Position numbers and translations under genes: made by a program. Shown here one piece after another: positions 33,722 to 42,336 of a DNA stretch of 64,000 nt (the stretch's first letter is position 1; every line of letters starts with the position of its first letter). The DNA is from Amycolatopsis anabasis (GTDB lineage Bacteria; Actinomycetota; Actinomycetes; Mycobacteriales; Pseudonocardiaceae): assembly GCF_009765355.1 (NCBI RefSeq), contig NZ_VTHK01000013.1:154370-218369 (forward strand), read 5' to 3'. Below the pieces are notes generated by a model. That model saw only the letters and a program-made list of their open reading frames with translations, made no database searches and had not been told where the DNA came from.

Positions 33722-34940
33722 GGTTGGCCTTGCCATATCGCGTGCGGTGATATTCGAGGTACTCGGTTCCCACGACGTGATGCGGGTGCGTGCGCAACTG
33801 CCCAGCGGGCTTTCCGTTGACCCTAAGGGAAAGGTCGTCGTCAATGGTCAACGCACCGTAGTCGAAAAGCACATGGCAATTGGGGCACAGACACAGGACG
33901 TTCGTCGGCTTGTCCGGCCCAAGATGCGGCCGACCGAGCGCACGGATGTGCGCACCTTCGGAGTAGGCGCGATCTCCGACGATCAACCGGTGTCCACATA
34001 CTTGGCAGACGTGCCGGTGCAGACCTTTCACGTATTCCGCCACCTTGGTCGACCGAACAACCCGCTGCACGGTCGAAGCACGACGATCCGGCTTCTCATT
34101 TCCCGATGGTTCAGTCGAGCCATCCTTGTCCGCTGGTTCCTCGAGTTCTGGCGGCGCGACCAGCTCCGACTCGATCTTGACGAGGCGAAACCGGCAAACC
34201 TTGAAATCACGCAACCCGTCAGCCAGCCAAGTCTTTTCGACTCGGAACAAACCGTCGTACCGGTAGCCAACCTTCGGCGCGTAAGGAGACGGGCGCCTGG
34301 GATCGTGCCCGCGAACCACCCGTACCGGCTTTCCATCGATCATGCTGGTGCGCAGTCCCGCATTGCCCGGACTATCGAATGTCTGATCTTTTACCTGTCT
34401 ACCCGAGTCATCGCGGCCGCCATGTCCCGTGTAGATGATGACCGATCCGTAGTCTTCGTCGTCTTCGTACTTGTTCGAAGCGACGATGGACTCGGCACCG
34501 TCCTGCCCATTGCCCACGATTTCCGCGATGAGCGCTCGGTGGACCTTGCGCTCGGCAGCCTCCTTTCGGCTGGCGAACGCAGTACCTTCGGGAACGCCTG
34601 GTATCTTACCGAAGAAGACCTTTTCGTCTGCCTTTGCGGACACCTTGGAATCACGGAACTCGAACCCCAACTCGTTGAGCTTCGCAACGACCGTCCGTTC
34701 GCCACCGCTGAACTCCGAAGCCCGCAACAGGCTCCCCGTGGCGTACTTGTGCGCGACGCCGACGAGTGCCTTCGAGTCGTACTCGCGTCCTGCATGTAGC
34801 ACGAGGTACTGCCGCGCGCGGCCGAAGCCGTTCGTCTTGAGAAAACGCTCCCGGCCCAGGCGGTCGTATTCGGCCATCGCCTCAAGCACGGCTTCTCGGG
34901 TTACCTCCGCCAAGGTCACAGAACGTGACGTTAGGTCCAC
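33711..34940 (-). CDS. McrA-like modification-dependent restriction endonuclease (head-SRA-HNH)
   Basis: A 409-residue protein with three parts: an N-terminal ScoMcrA-like head domain (about 1-100; GFGRARQYLVLHAGREYDSKAL), an SRA/YDG base-flipping domain (about 110-260; NKYEDDEDYGSVIIYTGHGG and YRYDGLFRVE) and a C-terminal HNH nuclease (about 305-365; C312/C315, H331 in EGAHIRALG, C352/C355, H356). It would cut methylated DNA. The sulfur-binding domain of the Streptomyces ScoMcrA (about 520 residues) is not visible. Base composition and codons are more AT-rich than the neighbours, so recent transfer is likely. Confidence 0.85.
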   Translation of the reverse strand: MDLTSRSVTLAEVTREAVLEAMAEYDRLGRERFLKTNGFGRARQYLVLHAGREYDSKALVGVAHKYATGSLLRASEFSGGERTVVAKLNELGFEFRDSKVSAKADEKVFFGKIPGVPEGTAFASRKEAAERKVHRALIAEIVGNGQDGAESIVASNKYEDDEDYGSVIIYTGHGGRDDSGRQVKDQTFDSPGNAGLRTSMIDGKPVRVVRGHDPRRPSPYAPKVGYRYDGLFRVEKTWLADGLRDFKVCRFRLVKIESELVAPPELEEPADKDGSTEPSGNEKPDRRASTVQRVVRSTKVAEYVKGLHRHVCQVCGHRLIVGDRAYSEGAHIRALGRPHLGPDKPTNVLCLCPNCHVLFDYGALTIDDDLSLRVNGKPAGQLRTHPHHVVGTEYLEYHRTRYGKANPSS

Positions 34941-34979
34941 CCTGCCTAGGCTGGTACCTGCAAATGGCCTAACCGAGGA

Positions 34980-36569
34980 TCATGACGTTTCGGGCAGTTT
35001 CTTGCGGATGACCTTGCCGGAGGGGTTTCGGGGGAGGGTGGGGAGGAAGGTGACATCGCGCGGCACCTTGTAGCGGGCCAGGTTGGCTTTGACGAATTCT
35101 CGCGCGGTATCGGCGTCCAGGGTGGCGGAGGGGCGGAGGACCAGGTAAGCGGCGAGGCGTTGGCCGTAGTCGGGGTCGGGGACTCCGATCACCGCGGCGT
35201 CGAGGACGGCGGGGTGGGTGAGGAGGAGGTCTTCGACTTCGCGGGGGAAGACGTTCTCGCCGCCGGAGACGATCATGTCGTCGTCGCGGCCGTCGACGAA
35301 GAGGCGGCCTTGCGAATCCTGGTGGCCTACGTCGCCGGTGCTCATCAGGCCGTCGATGACCTCCTTTCCGCCGCCGCCCGTATAGCCCGCGAACTGGATT
35401 CCGTTGCCCACGAAGATCCGGCCGACTTCGCCGCGGGGGACCTCGTTGCCTTGGTCGTCCAGCAGGCGAACAGTGGTGCCCAGGGGCGGGTAGCCCACGG
35501 TGCCGGGGGCCGCGCGCAGGTCCTCAGGCGTCGCGAAGCTGGCGTAGGCGACCTCGGTGGAACCGTAGAAGTTGTAGACCACGTCCCCGAAGGTGTCCAT
35601 CGCGCGCGTGCCGAGTTCGCCGGGCAGGGCGGCGCCGGCGACGCAGAGGATCCGCAACGACGACGTGTCGCGGCGACCGATCTCCGCCGGGCCCAGGTCG
35701 AGCAGGCGGCTGAGCATGATCGGGACCACGGCCAGCGCGTCGCACCGATGCCGTTCCAGGGCGTCCAGGGTGGCGACCGGGTCGAACCGGCGGCGGACGA
35801 TCAGCGTGTTGCCCAGCGCGATCGCGATGGTGGCGGTGAGCAGGCCCCAGCCGTGGAAGATCGGTGCGGCGACATACACCGAACGCCCGCCGCGGTAGGG
35901 GATCTTGGACAGGAATCCGCCCGGGATGGCCAACGATCCGCTGAGGGCGCGCGGCGCTCCCTTCGGCGTGCCGGTGGTGCCGCTGGTGAGCAGGATGAGC
36001 CGCTGGTGCCGGGCGGGGGCCGCGGGCGCGGCCGGATCACCAGCGGAAATCAGCGCCTCGAGGGTCTCGTCGGCCGGGCGGTCGGTCCACGCCAGGACGC
36101 GCGGGGCGGAGTAGTCGCGCACCACCGGTTCGAATTCCTCGTCGTGGACGAGCAGGCCGACCTCTTCGCGGGCGCAGACATCGCGCAGCTGGGGCGCGGC
36201 GAAATCGGTGTTCAGCAGCAGCGTCCGGCAACCCAGTTTGGCCGTCGCGAACAACGCGTCGAGCAGGCCGCGGTGGTTCCGGCAGAGGATTCCGACGCAG
36301 GACTCCGGTCCGATTCCCTTGGCGCGCAACGCGTTCGCCAGCGCGTTGCTGCGGCGGTCGAGGTCGGCGAAGGACAGCTCACCGCGTTCGTCGACCAGCG
36401 CGGTCCGGTCGCCGTAGCGGATCGCGGACATCGCCACCGCCGCGCCCGCGGTGCCGTACGCCCGCAGGGCGCGGGCGATCGCGGGCAGCTTCGCCGGGGT
36501 GGTCAGCGGGAACATCCCGGCGCGGGCGCACACCAGGACCGCCCGGAACTCGGTCAGGGAAAAACTCAT
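34980..36569 (-). CDS. Acyl-CoA synthetase (AMP-binding)
   Basis: A 529-residue ANL-superfamily ligase that activates a carboxylic acid as acyl-AMP and then as acyl-CoA. AMP-binding motif LLTSGTTGTPKGAPR, YGSTEVAYASF, STGDVGHQDSQGRLFVDGRDDDMIVSGGENVFP, and the catalytic lysine in NPSGKVIRKKL. ATGA overlap with the upstream TetR gene, which probably controls it. A fatty or aromatic acid substrate is expected; the acceptor is CoA. Confidence 0.92.
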   Translation of the reverse strand: MSFSLTEFRAVLVCARAGMFPLTTPAKLPAIARALRAYGTAGAAVAMSAIRYGDRTALVDERGELSFADLDRRSNALANALRAKGIGPESCVGILCRNHRGLLDALFATAKLGCRTLLLNTDFAAPQLRDVCAREEVGLLVHDEEFEPVVRDYSAPRVLAWTDRPADETLEALISAGDPAAPAAPARHQRLILLTSGTTGTPKGAPRALSGSLAIPGGFLSKIPYRGGRSVYVAAPIFHGWGLLTATIAIALGNTLIVRRRFDPVATLDALERHRCDALAVVPIMLSRLLDLGPAEIGRRDTSSLRILCVAGAALPGELGTRAMDTFGDVVYNFYGSTEVAYASFATPEDLRAAPGTVGYPPLGTTVRLLDDQGNEVPRGEVGRIFVGNGIQFAGYTGGGGKEVIDGLMSTGDVGHQDSQGRLFVDGRDDDMIVSGGENVFPREVEDLLLTHPAVLDAAVIGVPDPDYGQRLAAYLVLRPSATLDADTAREFVKANLARYKVPRDVTFLPTLPRNPSGKVIRKKLPETS

Positions 36570-37156
36570 CTGTGGTCTCCTGCGAGAAGGGTCAGCACCC
36601 GGCCGAACAAGCCGTCCGGGACGGCGCCGGCGTCGATGCCTCGTTCGATCGCGAATCCGTTGGACAGCGCCAGCACCACCACCGCCGCCTGCTCGGCGGG
36701 CACCGGCAGCGCGAAGCCGCGCGCGTCGGCGATGCGGGTGATCGCGCGGGTCAGTGCGGCGCGGGCCTCCCGGCGCCGCGCGGCGAGCCCCGCGCGCACT
36801 TCTTCGTCGCGCATGGCCACGCCCCAGTACTCCAGGAACAACCGCTGCCAGGTGAAATCGGTCTGCACGGCCTCGATCAGCCGGGCCCCGACCTCGCGCA
36901 GCAACGCGTCGGCGTCGTCGAGGTCGTCGACGGCCTCGGTCGCGCGGCGCAACCGCATCCCGACGTGTTCCGCCATCAGCGCCAGCACGAGTTCGTCCTT
37001 GCCGGCGAAGTTGGAGTACAGGGCGCCCGTGGTCAGCCCCGCGGCCTCGGCGACCTCCCGCAGCGAAGCCCCGGCGATGCCGCGTTCGGCGAACACCCGG
37101 GCCGCGGCGTCCAGCACCCGCTGCCGGGTCTCGGTGCGGGGTGGACGGCGGCCCAT
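36566..37156 (-). CDS. TetR family transcriptional regulator
   Basis: A 196-residue TetR protein with HTH LREVAEAAGLTTGALYSNFAGKDELV near residues 35-60. The large palindrome at 37177-37213 in the divergent gap is its likely operator. It is first in an operon with an acyl-CoA synthetase and divergent from an SDR, a common lipid-degradation arrangement. Confidence 0.92.
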   Translation of the reverse strand: MGRRPPRTETRQRVLDAAARVFAERGIAGASLREVAEAAGLTTGALYSNFAGKDELVLALMAEHVGMRLRRATEAVDDLDDADALLREVGARLIEAVQTDFTWQRLFLEYWGVAMRDEEVRAGLAARRREARAALTRAITRIADARGFALPVPAEQAAVVVLALSNGFAIERGIDAGAVPDGLFGRVLTLLAGDHR

Positions 37157-37176
37157 GGCGCGAAGCGTACCTCAAC

Positions 37177-37213
37177 TCGATACCGATCGTTATCGAGTAA
37201 CGAACGGTATCGA
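37177..37213. promoter_or_regulatory. 37-bp palindromic operator
   Basis: A 16-nt arm starting TCGATACCG at 37177 pairs with the arm ending CGGTATCGA at 37213, with one mismatch and a 5-bp centre. It lies between the TetR and SDR starts and overlaps the probable promoters of both, a strong autoregulation candidate. Confidence 0.7.
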
Positions 37214-37230
37214 TTCCGGAGGGACACGCC

Positions 37231-38040
37231 ATGGACGAGACGCTCACCGCCGAGAGCCTGGGCACCGCGCCCGGCCACGGCCTGCTGACCGGGCGGAAGG
37301 TGCTGGTCGTCGGCGGCGGCCAGCGGACCTACGACCAGCCCGATCCCCCGGCCGGGATCGGCCGCGCGATCAGCGTGCTCGCCGCGGCCGAGGGCGCCGC
37401 GGTGGCGGTCGCCGATCTGCACCGCGAAGCCGCCGAGGCGACCGCCGGACTGATCGGCGACGCGGTCGCGCTGACCGTCGACTGCGCCGACGAGACCAGC
37501 CTCGAGCACGGCGTCCGCGAAGCCGCCGAGGCCCTCGGCGGGCTGGACGGGCTGGTGCTCAACGTCGGTGTCGTCGGCGGCCTCGGCTTCGCGCACACCC
37601 CGGCCGACACCTGGGACCAGGTGCTGGCGATCAACGTGCGCGCCCAGTTCCTCGCCATCAAGTTCGCGCTCCCGGTCCTGCCGCGGGGTAGCTCGATCGT
37701 GTTGACCTCGTCGATCGCCGCGCGCAAACCGTCGGTCACCGCGATCCCGGCCTACGCCACCTCGAAGGCCGCCCTCGGCGGGCTGGCCGCCTTCGCCGCC
37801 CGGGAGGCCGCGCAGGCCGGGATCCGGGTGAACGTCGTGATGCCCGGACTGATCGACACCGCCCTCGGCCGGTTGGCCGACCAGGTCGACGCCACCCGCG
37901 CCGGGACGCCGATCCCGCTGGGCCGCCAGGGCACCGCGTGGGAGGTGGCCAACGCGGCGGTCTTCCTACTCGCCCACACCTCGGCCTACATCACCGGGCA
38001 CACGCTCGTGGTCGACGGCGGCCTGACCGAAGCCGGGTAG
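37231..38040 (+). CDS. SDR family oxidoreductase
   Basis: A 269-residue SDR with an unusual glycine motif: VVGGGQRTYDQPDPPAGIGRA, where a seven- to nine-residue insertion splits the GxxxGxG pattern. Catalytic SS and YATSK (about residues 170-178) are present. It is divergent from the TetR/acyl-CoA synthetase pair and likely shares its control. Gly-loop insertions occur in some SDR branches (for example those acting on CoA or steroid substrates). Confidence 0.85.
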   Translation: MDETLTAESLGTAPGHGLLTGRKVLVVGGGQRTYDQPDPPAGIGRAISVLAAAEGAAVAVADLHREAAEATAGLIGDAVALTVDCADETSLEHGVREAAEALGGLDGLVLNVGVVGGLGFAHTPADTWDQVLAINVRAQFLAIKFALPVLPRGSSIVLTSSIAARKPSVTAIPAYATSKAALGGLAAFAAREAAQAGIRVNVVMPGLIDTALGRLADQVDATRAGTPIPLGRQGTAWEVANAAVFLLAHTSAYITGHTLVVDGGLTEAG

Positions 38041-38114
38041 GTGACGATCGACTTGACCGGGTGAGTGTGCTGAGTAGCGTTGAAGGCACACGGGCTTAGA
38101 TCGCCGGGAATGCG

Positions 38115-38624
38115 GTGATCAGCAACTCTGCCTTCGACACAAAGGCCGCCGGGCTCGGCAAGGCGGCTGGGGGCGAGAGCCGGGCGGCCGGAAACGGAGC
38201 GACCGTGACCGGGCAATACACCAGAACCGAACTGGGCCTGCCGCAATCGGAAGCCGAACCTTTCTCGGTGACCGTGGCGCGCAACCGCAACGGCTGCGTC
38301 CTCGCGATGGTGCAGGGCGCGATCGACGCGACGACCATCGACCAGCTGGACCGCGCCTTCGCCGCTCAGCCGGGCATGGATACCCGGGCGTTCGTGCTCG
38401 ATCTCACCCGGGTGTCGTTCCTGTCCATCAGCGGGTTGCGGGTCATGGTCGATCTGCTGGCCCGCACCAACGAGGTCGGGGTTCCGCTCGAGCTGGTGGT
38501 GGACACCCACGCGGTCCGCCGCGCGCTGGACTGCGTCGGCCTGTCCGACGTGTTCTCCACCCACATCGAGCGCACGGCGGCCCTGGCCGCGGTGGACGCC
38601 GCCGAGCTGGACGCGACTCTCTAG
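38115..38624 (+). CDS. STAS-domain anti-sigma-factor antagonist
   Basis: Up to 169 residues from GTG 38115; a GTG at 38205 with ribosome site cggag would give 139 residues, nearer the usual size. The STAS domain has VLDLTRVSFLSISGLRVMVDLL, with the phosphorylatable Ser in SISGL. It would switch a sigma factor or a stress cascade in partner-switching. Its stop shares CTAG with the convergent TetR gene. Confidence 0.82.
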   Translation: MISNSAFDTKAAGLGKAAGGESRAAGNGATVTGQYTRTELGLPQSEAEPFSVTVARNRNGCVLAMVQGAIDATTIDQLDRAFAAQPGMDTRAFVLDLTRVSFLSISGLRVMVDLLARTNEVGVPLELVVDTHAVRRALDCVGLSDVFSTHIERTAALAAVDAAELDATL

Positions 38625-39256
38625 CCCTCGTCGCCGATGCGCCGCGCGACCTCGTCCGGTTCGTCCCGGGACAGCTCCTGCCCGACGAACAAGTCCCGGA
38701 CGGCCGCGAAGAACCGCACCGAGTCCTCGGCTTCCGGATCCGCCAGCCGCAGCAGGCCGTAGCCGAGACCGAGCGCGGTGAACGCGCGCGACCGGCCCTC
38801 GTCCTCGGCCGCGCCCAGCGAACTCAGCGCGGCCCGCGCCGCCTGCTGGTAGGCGTGCAGCGCCTCGTGCGCGGGTCCGGCCAGTTCCGGTGACCGCGCC
38901 GAGCTGACCAGGATCTCGAAGAACGCCAGGCGTTGCAGCACCGGCACGTCGAGGAACCGGTCGGTGAACCAGCCGGCGACCTCGACCGGGGTCGGCGGCT
39001 GGTCGCCGGGTTCCGCGGGGAACGCGGCCATCTCCTCCGCCCGTTCGCGCGCGAACGCTTGCAGCGCCTCGGAAATCAGCTCGCCGATCGACGAGAAGTA
39101 GTAGCTCACGGTCGCCAGCGGGACCCCGGCCCGCTCGGTGACCGCGCGGTGGGTGACCCCGGCGACGCCCTGCTCGGCCACCACCTCGACCGCGGCCTTG
39201 AGCAATGCCTCCCGCCTGGGTCTGGAGCGAGTGCGTCGACTCACGGAACGCGGCAT
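38621..39256 (-). CDS. TetR family transcriptional regulator
   Basis: A 211-residue TetR regulator, N-terminus basic (RRTRSRPRREALL), HTH VTHRAVTERAGVPLATVSYYFSS near residues 34-56. The ATG at 39256 is the first plausible start. It is divergent from the secreted lipase across 225 bp and may control it. Partner ligand unknown. Confidence 0.9.
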   Translation of the reverse strand: MPRSVSRRTRSRPRREALLKAAVEVVAEQGVAGVTHRAVTERAGVPLATVSYYFSSIGELISEALQAFARERAEEMAAFPAEPGDQPPTPVEVAGWFTDRFLDVPVLQRLAFFEILVSSARSPELAGPAHEALHAYQQAARAALSSLGAAEDEGRSRAFTALGLGYGLLRLADPEAEDSVRFFAAVRDLFVGQELSRDEPDEVARRIGDEG

Positions 39257-39400
39257 GGGACCACCGTATGCGATCACCGCGCGCGGCGGATCAGGCAGTG
39301 GCGGCACCCCACCCCGGACACCGGCGGCAGAGACCTCAGCAGGACTGTCACCGCAGGTAGAAGGCTTGCCAGTATTGAACAGATTTCCTGGAAGTTCTTC

Positions 39401-39430
39401 TTGAAAAGTCTTCTTACTGGGGAGTAGCGT
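39401..39430 (+). promoter_or_regulatory. Putative promoter of the lipase gene
   Basis: TTGAAA at 39401 and TAGCGT at 39425 are separated by 18 nt and lie 52 nt before the GTG. The preceding 50 bp are AT-rich. Weak but plausible. Confidence 0.3.
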
Positions 39431-39481
39431 CCGAGCCACGTTCGGCCGACCCCCGGCCGTCCGCTCCCCAAGGAGACAGTT

Positions 39482-40342
39482 GTGCGCAGTCACGTCCGCT
39501 CCCTCGTGCTGGCCGCGGCGGCCGCCCTCGCGCTCGCCTTCGCCGACCCGTCCGCCACCGCTTCCGCCGAAGCCGCACCGGCCCCGCCGCCGATCCAGGA
39601 GAACCCGGCCCCGCTCGGTGCGAACGACTGGAAGTGCAAGCCCAGCAAGGAACACCCGCGGCCGGTGATCCTGGTGCACGGGTTCGGCGCGCCCGCCGCC
39701 GGGCACTTCAGCGTCTACTCGCCGTACCTGAAGGCGCAGGGCTACTGCGTGTTCACCGGCACCTACGGCACGATCCCGAACGTGCCGCTGGTGAACCTGC
39801 TCGGCGGGTTCCAGTCGATCGAGTACTCGGCCGAGCAGTTCAGCGCGTTCGTGGACAAGGTCCGCGCCGCCACCGGCGTGGACAAGGTCGACATCGTCGG
39901 GCACTCCGAGGGCGGCATCATGCCGCGCTACTACATCAAGAACCTGGGCGGCACGGCCAAGGTGCACAGCTACATCTCCTGGGCGCCGCCGAACCACGGC
40001 CTCACCCTGTCCGGCCTCTACACCCTGGGCCAGAAGCTGATCCCCGGCCTGGACGAGAACATCCTGCCGCTCTGGCCGGTCACCTCGGAACTCACCAACG
40101 GCAAGGGTTTCCTGGACCGGCTCAACGCCGGTGACGAGACCCCGGGCGACATCCACTACACCGTGATCGCCAGCAAGAACGAGGAACTGGTCACCCCGTT
40201 CACCACCAGCTTCCTGTCCGGCGACAACGTGGACAACCTGGTGCTGCAGGACTACTTCCCCGATTCGTTCGGCGAGCACATCGGGCTCGCCTTCGACACC
40301 GGCGTCTTCAAGCTGACCGACAAGGCGTTGCAGCGCAACTAG
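39482..40342 (+). CDS. Secreted triacylglycerol lipase
   Basis: A 286-residue exported alpha/beta hydrolase of lipase class 2 (LipA/EstA) type. Signal peptide residues 1-30 (AAAAALALAFADPSATASA), oxyanion motif VILVHGFGAP, nucleophile Ser142 in GHSEGG, and catalytic His in GEHIGLA. GTG start with ribosome site aaggaga. It would cleave triglycerides or polyesters outside the cell. Confidence 0.9.
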   Translation: MRSHVRSLVLAAAAALALAFADPSATASAEAAPAPPPIQENPAPLGANDWKCKPSKEHPRPVILVHGFGAPAAGHFSVYSPYLKAQGYCVFTGTYGTIPNVPLVNLLGGFQSIEYSAEQFSAFVDKVRAATGVDKVDIVGHSEGGIMPRYYIKNLGGTAKVHSYISWAPPNHGLTLSGLYTLGQKLIPGLDENILPLWPVTSELTNGKGFLDRLNAGDETPGDIHYTVIASKNEELVTPFTTSFLSGDNVDNLVLQDYFPDSFGEHIGLAFDTGVFKLTDKALQRN

Positions 40343-40373
40343 AGCCGCGCGTGAGGCAGGTCGCGCGCGTCAC

Positions 40374-40422
40374 GAGTGCGGGGCACCGGACGAAACCCAC
40401 GCCCGTCCGGCGCCCCGCACTC
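40374..40422. terminator. Hairpin between lipase and VanY-like gene
   Basis: GAGTGCGGGGC and CCGGACG pair with CGTCCGG and GCCCCGCACTC, leaving one bulged base on each side and an 11-nt loop. Lies between convergent genes; GC-rich bidirectional terminator. Confidence 0.65.
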
Positions 40423-40436
40423 CGCTGTCTGTCCAC

Positions 40437-41018
40437 TTAGGACCCCGTGGCGCTCGGCAGCAGCGGCGGGCAGCCCGCGGCCGCGTAGCCCGGGTCGAAC
40501 TCGAAGTGCCACGTCTCGTTCTGGTACCGGCGGCACCAGCCCAGCGCGCGGCCGTTCCGCTCGACCCAGGCGGCCGAGGCGATCGGCTGGATGTCCACCG
40601 CGATGCCCTTGACGTGATTGGACTTTCCCGGCGGAAGCACGTACTTCGCGGCGAGTTCGGGAGTGCCGAACCGGCGCACGGCGTCGTCGAACTCCTTCTG
40701 CTGCTGGTATTCGCTGCGCTTGCCGTCCATCACGCACAACGTGATCTGCTGCGCGCCCGCCGCGGCCCGCAGGCGGGTGAACGCCTCGGCGACGTCCGGC
40801 CGCAACCCGTTCGGCGGCTCGTCGGCATACCGCTTGTCCAGCGGGCACACCGTGCCGCCGTCCGGTCCGGGAATCCCCTCCCACACCGGCAGCGGCTGCC
40901 CGGGTCTGGCCTCCGAGCCGAGTGCCACGGTGCCGGTGGCGCCCAGGGTGACCAGCGTGCCGAGCGCCAGCGCCGCGGCGATCCCGGCGATCGAGCGCTT
41001 GGTGAGTTGTGGTGGCAT
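40437..41018 (-). CDS. VanY-like D-alanyl-D-alanine carboxypeptidase
   Basis: A 193-residue M15-family peptidase with an N-terminal anchor (residues 9-33). Zinc motif SNHVKGIAVDIQ (SxHxxGxAxD) and second part NETWHFEFDPGY are complete. It trims D-Ala from peptidoglycan stem peptides outside the membrane. No vanA/H/X neighbours, so vancomycin resistance is not implied. Confidence 0.88.
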   Translation of the reverse strand: MPPQLTKRSIAGIAAALALGTLVTLGATGTVALGSEARPGQPLPVWEGIPGPDGGTVCPLDKRYADEPPNGLRPDVAEAFTRLRAAAGAQQITLCVMDGKRSEYQQQKEFDDAVRRFGTPELAAKYVLPPGKSNHVKGIAVDIQPIASAAWVERNGRALGWCRRYQNETWHFEFDPGYAAAGCPPLLPSATGS

Positions 41019-41033
41019 CTTCTCCCCCAGTGG

Positions 41034-42215
41034 TCAACGGTCCGGCCAGTGCCAGGCCGGTTCGTCGAGCCGTCCCTGGCCGACGATCGTGGTCTCGCCG
41101 AACTCCTTGATCAGTTGGACGGTGTGGACGCCGATTCGTTGCTCGGCGGTGACCGCTTCCACCGCGGCGATCAGCGGGCGGGAGTGCGAGACGGCGATGA
41201 CCTGCGACCGGGTCGCGGCGGCGGCGACGAGCCGGGCGAGCGGCGGCAGCAGGTCCGGGTGCAGGCTCGTCTCGGGTTCGTTGAGGACCAGCAGTTCCGG
41301 CGGGCGCGGGGTGAGCAGCGCGGCCACCCAGAGCAGGTAGCGCAGCGTGCCGTCGGACAGTTCGGTCACGCCCAGCGGGCGGAGCAGGCCGTGCTGGCGC
41401 AGGGTGACCTCGAAGCGGCCGGAGTGGTCGGCGACCTCGACCCGGCTGCCGGGGAACGCGTCGTCCACGGCCGCGTCGAGCGCTTCGGCGTCGCCGATCT
41501 CGCGGATGGTCTGCAACGCGGCGGCCAGGTCACCGCCGTCGTGCCCGAGCACCGGGGTCCGGGTGCCGATCCGCGCGGACCGGGCGGGCGCGTCGCCGTC
41601 GGTGCGGAAGTGGTCGTAGAACCGCCAGGACCGCATCCGCTCGCGCACGGTCAGCAGTTCGGGCGTGCGGCGGGGGTCGGCGAGTTCGCTGAGCACGCTG
41701 TCGAACGGCCGCAGCAGGTACGACGAGTCCGACCACGCGCCGTCCTCGCCGCGGGTCAGCACCCGGCCGCTGTGCCGGCGGTCGCAGAGCAGGTTCGCGG
41801 GGCGCAGCACCGGGCCGCTCCACACGCATTCGCGCTTGATCTCCGGGTCGAGGCCGAACGCGGTCCCGGTTTCGCTGGGCAGCCCGAGGTCGAGGGCGTA
41901 CCCGAAGTCGTCCCCGGCGAAGCCCAGCCGCAACGCCACCGGCGCCGAACGCGTGGTCCCCTGGACCGGGTACCGGCCTTCGCGCACCGCGCGGCCCACC
42001 TGCTCCGGGCCCGCCCACAGGGTCGAGGGCAGGCCGCCTTCCCGGGCGAGCGCGGCGATCGTGCCGTTGCGGGATGCGTCGGCGAGCAGGCGCAGGGCCC
42101 GGTACAGGCTGGACTTGCCGCTGCCGTTCGCCCCCGTCACCACCGTGAGCGGGCCGAGCGGCAACACCAGCCTGCGCAGGGATCGGTAGTTCTGGACGGC
42201 GAGCGTGGACAGCAC
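41034..42215 (-). CDS. AAA-family ATPase, OLD/RecF-like
   Basis: A 393-residue ABC-class ATPase. Walker A GANGSGKSS (about residues 28-36), signature ELSDGTLRYLLW (about residues 292-303), Walker B LLVLNEPETSLHP and switch histidine in AVSHSRPL. No TOPRIM nuclease is visible, so it is the ATPase half of an OLD-like protein or a stand-alone AAA_21 enzyme. Not in an obvious defence gene pair. Confidence 0.85.
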   Translation of the reverse strand: MLSTLAVQNYRSLRRLVLPLGPLTVVTGANGSGKSSLYRALRLLADASRNGTIAALAREGGLPSTLWAGPEQVGRAVREGRYPVQGTTRSAPVALRLGFAGDDFGYALDLGLPSETGTAFGLDPEIKRECVWSGPVLRPANLLCDRRHSGRVLTRGEDGAWSDSSYLLRPFDSVLSELADPRRTPELLTVRERMRSWRFYDHFRTDGDAPARSARIGTRTPVLGHDGGDLAAALQTIREIGDAEALDAAVDDAFPGSRVEVADHSGRFEVTLRQHGLLRPLGVTELSDGTLRYLLWVAALLTPRPPELLVLNEPETSLHPDLLPPLARLVAAAATRSQVIAVSHSRPLIAAVEAVTAEQRIGVHTVQLIKEFGETTIVGQGRLDEPAWHWPDR

Positions 42216-42272
42216 ATATCCGAACCTACCGGTACCGCCACTCAGGTGACCCAGAGCACAAACCCGCCGGGG

Positions 42273-42316
42273 CCTGAACGGCGCGTTCGGGGGGAGGCTC
42301 GAACGCGCCGTTCAGG
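42273..42316. terminator. Perfect 17-bp hairpin
   Basis: A 17-nt arm beginning CCTGAACGG at 42273 pairs perfectly with an arm ending CCGTTCAGG at 42316, loop 10 nt. It lies downstream of the aminotransferase gene and upstream of the ATPase gene, and is a probable terminator. Confidence 0.6.
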
Positions 42317-42336
42317 GTTTTCCCCCAGTGCGCCCG

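Noticed and set aside
40437..41018. Vancomycin-resistance locus
   Set aside because: A VanY-type carboxypeptidase alone is common in actinobacteria; no VanH, VanA or VanX-like gene is present.
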